DNA of 64,000 nt. Source: Streptomyces endocoffeicus (lineage in GTDB: Bacteria; Actinomycetota; Actinomycetes; Streptomycetales; Streptomycetaceae). Made by a program: the position numbers and the translations under genes. The notes under the pieces are model-generated. The model was given only the letters and a program-made list of their open reading frames with translations, was not told the origin of the DNA and made no database searches. The DNA is taken from positions 1 to 64,000 of the forward strand of contig NZ_JAERRG010000008.1 of the NCBI RefSeq assembly GCF_016741935.1, in the 5' to 3' direction. Positions 60,962 to 64,000 of this stretch are shown one piece after another (within the stretch, counting starts at the first letter, position 1; each line of letters starts with the position of its first letter).

Positions 60962-62962
60962 ATGACTGAATCGTCCTCGCCTCCACTCGAAGATCTGCTG
61001 CACGCCGCCGTAACCGCCGTCGGCGGCACCGAGCGCCCTGGCCAGACCGCCATGGCCCAAGCGGTGGCGAAGGCGATCGACGACAGCTCCCACCTGCTGG
61101 TCCAGGCCGGTACCGGCACCGGGAAGTCCCTGGGCTACCTGGTGCCCGCCCTCGCCCACGGCGAACGCGTCGTCGTCGCCACGGCGACCCTCGCCCTGCA
61201 GCGGCAGCTCGTCGAGCGCGACCTGCCCCGCACCGTGGAGGCGCTGCACCCGCAGCTGCGCCGCCGCCCCGAGTTCGCCATGCTCAAGGGCCGCTCCAAC
61301 TATCTGTGCCTGCACCGGCTCCACGAGGGCGTCCCGCAGGAAGACGCCGATGAGGCCGGGCTCTTCGACCCGTTCGAGGCCGCCGCGCCCACCAGCAAGC
61401 TCGGCAAGGACCTGCTGCGGTTGCGCGACTGGTCGGACGATACCGAGACGGGCGACCGGGACGATCTGACCCCCGGTGTCTCGGACCGCGCCTGGTCCCA
61501 GGTGTCGGTCACCTCCCGGGAGTGCCTCGGCGCGTCCAAATGCGCCTATGGCGCGGAGTGCTTCGCCGAGGCCGCCCGTGAGCGGGCCAAGCTCGCCGAC
61601 GTCGTCGTCACCAATCACGCGCTGCTCGCCATCGACGCGATCGAGGGCGCTCCCGTGCTGCCCAGCCATGAGGTGCTGATCGTCGACGAGGCCCATGAGC
61701 TGGTCTCCCGGGTCACCGGCGTCGCCAGCGGAGAGCTCACCCCGGGCCAGGTCAACCGCGCCGTGCGGCGTGCCGCGAAGCTGGTCAACGAACAGGCGGC
61801 GGACGCTCTGCAGACCGCCTCCGAGGGCTTCGAGCGGCTGATGGAGCTCGCCCTGCCCGGCCGCCTCGAGAAGATCCCCGAGGACCTCGGCTATGTGCTG
61901 ATGGCGCTGCGTGACGCGGCCCGCACGGTGATCTCGGCGCTCGGCGCCACACGGGACGCCTCGGTCAAGGACGAGGACGCGGTCCGCAAGCAGGCGCTGG
62001 GCGCCGTGGAGAACATCCACCAGGTGGCCGAGCGGATCGTCGAAGCCTCCGAGTACGACGTGGTCTGGTACGAGCGGCACGACCGCTTCGGCGCCTCGTT
62101 GCGTGTCGCCCCGCTCTCGGTCTCGGGGCTGCTGCGCGAGAAGCTGTTCGAGGACCGGTCCGTCGTCCTCACCTCCGCCACGCTCAAGCTGGGCGGGGAC
62201 TTCAACGGGGTGGCGGCCTCACTCGGTCTGGCCCCCGAGAGCCCGCAGGATCCGGAGGGCGGCGAGGAAGCCGCACCGCGCTGGCAGGGTCTCGACGTCG
62301 GCTCGCCCTTCGACTACGCCAAGCAGGGGATTCTCTACGTCGCCAAGCATCTCGCCCAGCCCGGCCGCGAGGGCAGCCGCGCCGATATGCTCGATGAGCT
62401 CGCCGAGCTGGTGGAGGCAGCGGGTGGTCGCACGCTCGGGCTGTTTTCGTCCATGCGTGCCGCCCAGGCGGCCGCGGAGGACCTGCGTGGGCGGGTGGAC
62501 ATGCCCATCCTCCTCCAGGGCGAGGAGACGCTTGGCGAGCTGATCCGCTCCTTCTCCGCCGACGCCAGGACCTGCCTGTTCGGCACGCTGTCCCTCTGGC
62601 AGGGCGTCGATGTGCCGGGGCCCAGCTGTCAGTTGGTGGTGATGGACCGGGTGCCTTTCCCCCGCCCCGACGACCCTCTGATGAGTGCCCGCCAGAAGGC
62701 GGTGGAGGAGGCCGGTGGCAATGGCTTCATGGCCGTCGCCGCGACCCATGCCGCGCTGTTGATGGCCCAGGGCGCGGGTCGGCTGGTGCGGGCTTCGGGC
62801 GACCGCGGCATCGTCGCCGTCCTGGATCCGCGGGTCGAGCGGGCCCGCTACGGCTCGTTCCTCCGTAAGTCCATGCCGGAATTCTGGTACACGACTGACC
62901 GTAACCAGGTGCGCCGCTCGCTGGCCGCCATCGACGCGGCGGCCAAGGCACAGGAGGCCTAG
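60962..62962 (+). CDS. DinG-type ATP-dependent Fe-S DNA helicase
   Basis: This 666-aa XPD/DinG-like helicase unwinds 5'-tailed DNA and R-loops. It has Walker A LLVQAGTGTGKSLGYLVPAL, four cysteines of the Fe-S cluster (YLCLHRL plus ECLGASKCAYGAECF), DEAH box LIVDEAHELV, and motif VI QGAGRLVRASGDRG. ATG at 60962 follows TAGGCT (60947-60952) by 9 nt; +1 may be within a few bases of the ATG. I see no clear SOS box upstream. It lies next to lexA, convergent. Confidence 0.92.
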   Translation: MTESSSPPLEDLLHAAVTAVGGTERPGQTAMAQAVAKAIDDSSHLLVQAGTGTGKSLGYLVPALAHGERVVVATATLALQRQLVERDLPRTVEALHPQLRRRPEFAMLKGRSNYLCLHRLHEGVPQEDADEAGLFDPFEAAAPTSKLGKDLLRLRDWSDDTETGDRDDLTPGVSDRAWSQVSVTSRECLGASKCAYGAECFAEAARERAKLADVVVTNHALLAIDAIEGAPVLPSHEVLIVDEAHELVSRVTGVASGELTPGQVNRAVRRAAKLVNEQAADALQTASEGFERLMELALPGRLEKIPEDLGYVLMALRDAARTVISALGATRDASVKDEDAVRKQALGAVENIHQVAERIVEASEYDVVWYERHDRFGASLRVAPLSVSGLLREKLFEDRSVVLTSATLKLGGDFNGVAASLGLAPESPQDPEGGEEAAPRWQGLDVGSPFDYAKQGILYVAKHLAQPGREGSRADMLDELAELVEAAGGRTLGLFSSMRAAQAAAEDLRGRVDMPILLQGEETLGELIRSFSADARTCLFGTLSLWQGVDVPGPSCQLVVMDRVPFPRPDDPLMSARQKAVEEAGGNGFMAVAATHAALLMAQGAGRLVRASGDRGIVAVLDPRVERARYGSFLRKSMPEFWYTTDRNQVRRSLAAIDAAAKAQEA

Positions 62963-63015
62963 CGGGGGCGCGGTCGTCTCATACGACAGGGCCTCGACGG
63001 TCGCGAGACACAGCA

Positions 63016-63049
63016 GGGCCCCGGAACCGGCGCAGTGGTCCCGGGGCCC
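63016..63049. terminator. Bidirectional terminator between dinG-type gene and lexA
   Basis: GGGCCCCGG (63016-63024) pairs with CCGGGGCCC (63041-63049), a 9-bp GC stem in the 128-bp convergent intergenic region. Confidence 0.65.
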
Positions 63050-63090
63050 GGTCGTGGGGCACGCTAAGGGCGCACCTCGATCTGGCGCGC

Positions 63091-63894
63091 TCAGACGCGC
63101 CGCAGTACCGCGACCACCTTGCCCAGAATGGTGGCCTCGTCGCCGGGGATCGGCTGGTAGGCGGCGTTGTGCGGGAGGAGCCACACATGGCCGTCCTCAC
63201 GCTTGAAACGCTTCACCGTGGCCTCACCGTCGAGCATGGCGGCGACGATGTCGCCGTTCTCCGCGACGGGCTGGCGGCGCACCGTCACCCAGTCGCCGTC
63301 GCAGATGGCGGCCTCGATCATGGAGTCGCCGACCACCTTCAGCACGAAGAGCTCACCGTCGCCGACCAGCTGCCGGGGGAGCGGGAAGACATCCTCGACC
63401 GACTCCTCGGCGAGGATCGGGCCACCGGCCGCGATCCGGCCGACCAGCGGCACGTAGGAGGCTGCGGGCTTGCCGGTGGTGTCTTGGGGCTGGGTGCTGG
63501 GCTGGTCGGAGCCGCGGACCTCGTAGGCCCGGGGCCGATGGGGGTCGCGCCGCAGAAAGCCCTTCCGCTCCAGGGCCATCAGCTGATGGGCGACCGACGA
63601 CGTGCTGGAAAGGCCCACCGCCTGACCGATCTCCCGCATGGACGGCGGGTAGCCACGCCGCTGCACAGAGTCGCGAATGACCTCGATGACGCGCCGCTGC
63701 CGGTCGGTCAGCCCCGAGCTGTCCGCCCGGATGCCTGGAGGTCGGCCTGGTAGCGAGCGCGCGGGCTTCTGCCCCTCCGGGGTCGTGGCGTCATCGTTCA
63801 TCGGGTGGGTCTGGTTCATCGCGTGTGTCTGTTCGAGTCGGCTCTGGGAGCGCTCCTGGGCGGTAACGGTGGCGCTCTCTGCGGTGGTGGTCAC
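63091..63894 (-). CDS. lexA: LexA SOS repressor
   Basis: This 267-aa LexA has an N-terminal winged HTH (about 65-130: LTDRQRRVIEVIRDSVQRRG and SSTSSVAHQLMALERKGF), the Ala-Gly cleavage site in GRIAAGGPI, the catalytic Ser in VVGDSMIEAAI and Lys in EATVKRFK. GTG at 63894 is chosen because GAGAGGGGCC lies just upstream and the protein then starts TTTAESATVTAQ, like other Streptomyces LexA. A family-like SOS box is upstream. Confidence 0.96.
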   Translation of the reverse strand: MTTTAESATVTAQERSQSRLEQTHAMNQTHPMNDDATTPEGQKPARSLPGRPPGIRADSSGLTDRQRRVIEVIRDSVQRRGYPPSMREIGQAVGLSSTSSVAHQLMALERKGFLRRDPHRPRAYEVRGSDQPSTQPQDTTGKPAASYVPLVGRIAAGGPILAEESVEDVFPLPRQLVGDGELFVLKVVGDSMIEAAICDGDWVTVRRQPVAENGDIVAAMLDGEATVKRFKREDGHVWLLPHNAAYQPIPGDEATILGKVVAVLRRV

Positions 63895-63956
63895 GACGGC
63901 CCCTCTCGAGATGTTCTCCCTAGTTGGACAACGGTAGTTGCTTTCGAAAGGTTGCG

Positions 63957-63972
63957 CCAAACACACGTTCGA
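63957..63972 (-). promoter_or_regulatory. SOS (LexA) box of lexA
   Basis: On the minus strand TCGAACGTGTGTTTGG matches the actinobacterial SOS consensus CGAAC-N4-GTTTG. It lies about 63 bp upstream of the lexA start, so lexA is autoregulated. Confidence 0.85.
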
Positions 63973-64000
63973 GTGAAATTTCGCAGATGGACTGACGTGA

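Overview
The window is a high-GC (about 70% or more) actinobacterial chromosome segment with dense genes, GC-rich third codon positions, GTG/TTG starts and CGAAC-type SOS boxes. Gene content and order match, from memory, the Streptomyces coelicolor core region from osaC (about SCO5747) to lexA (about SCO5803). The organism is a Streptomyces. I see no prophage, integrase, transposase or CRISPR array, so this is core chromosome with small accessory changes.

Layout. 1-10.4 kb: a degenerate DegT-family protein, a tRNA-Thr(GGU), and the osmotic-stress signalling genes osaC / osaA-osaB. 10.6-17.7 kb: ftsK, a RodZ-like protein, then rimO-pgsA-cinA with 4-bp overlaps, and clgR. 17.8-24.6 kb: a Dps protein, a small membrane protein, a Nei/Fpg glycosylase and the Lhr helicase. 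24.6-27.9 kb: an AraC regulator with an AzlCD exporter, a toroid-fold protein and DUF3046. 27.9-31.0 kb: an AI-2E family permease, recA and recX. 31.1-34.2 kb: a rhodanese, cysteine dioxygenase, a Cys-rich leader peptide and a flavoprotein monooxygenase. 34.4-40.4 kb: the gluABCD glutamate ABC transporter facing the gluR-gluK two-component pair. 40.5-42.8 kb: a truncated methyltransferase, a TAXI binding protein and an IclR regulator. 42.9-54.4 kb: miaB, a LigB-like protein, two small minus-strand proteins, miaA, dapF, rshA, an M1 peptidase and hflX. 54.5-60.7 kb: a trypsin-like lipoprotein and a three-gene NIS siderophore-type cluster (aminotransferase, IucA/IucC synthetase, GNAT acyltransferase). 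61-64 kb: a DinG-type helicase and lexA.

How genes work together. recA, recX and lexA form the SOS core, with SOS boxes before recA and lexA; DinG, Lhr and Nei add repair functions. OsaA/OsaB/OsaC form a stress phosphorelay and sigma-factor control module. GluR-GluK probably senses glutamate and controls the adjacent transporter. Cysteine dioxygenase and rhodanese form a sulfur module that may be controlled by its leader peptide.

The most interesting observations are: (i) the 29-codon leader peptide ending Cys-Val-Cys-Arg-Pro-Ser-Cys, whose last codons are complementary to the ribosome-binding site of cysteine dioxygenase; (ii) short tandem duplications that lie across the stop codons of four genes (recX, gluD, gluA, gluK); (iii) eleven genes whose start codon lies 6-9 nt after a -10-like hexamer, suggesting leaderless transcription; (iv) a DegT-like protein that has lost the PLP-lysine segment; (v) an array of about twelve HAMP modules in OsaA, most at exactly 276-bp spacing. 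Locus names and S. coelicolor comparisons come from memory, not from a search.
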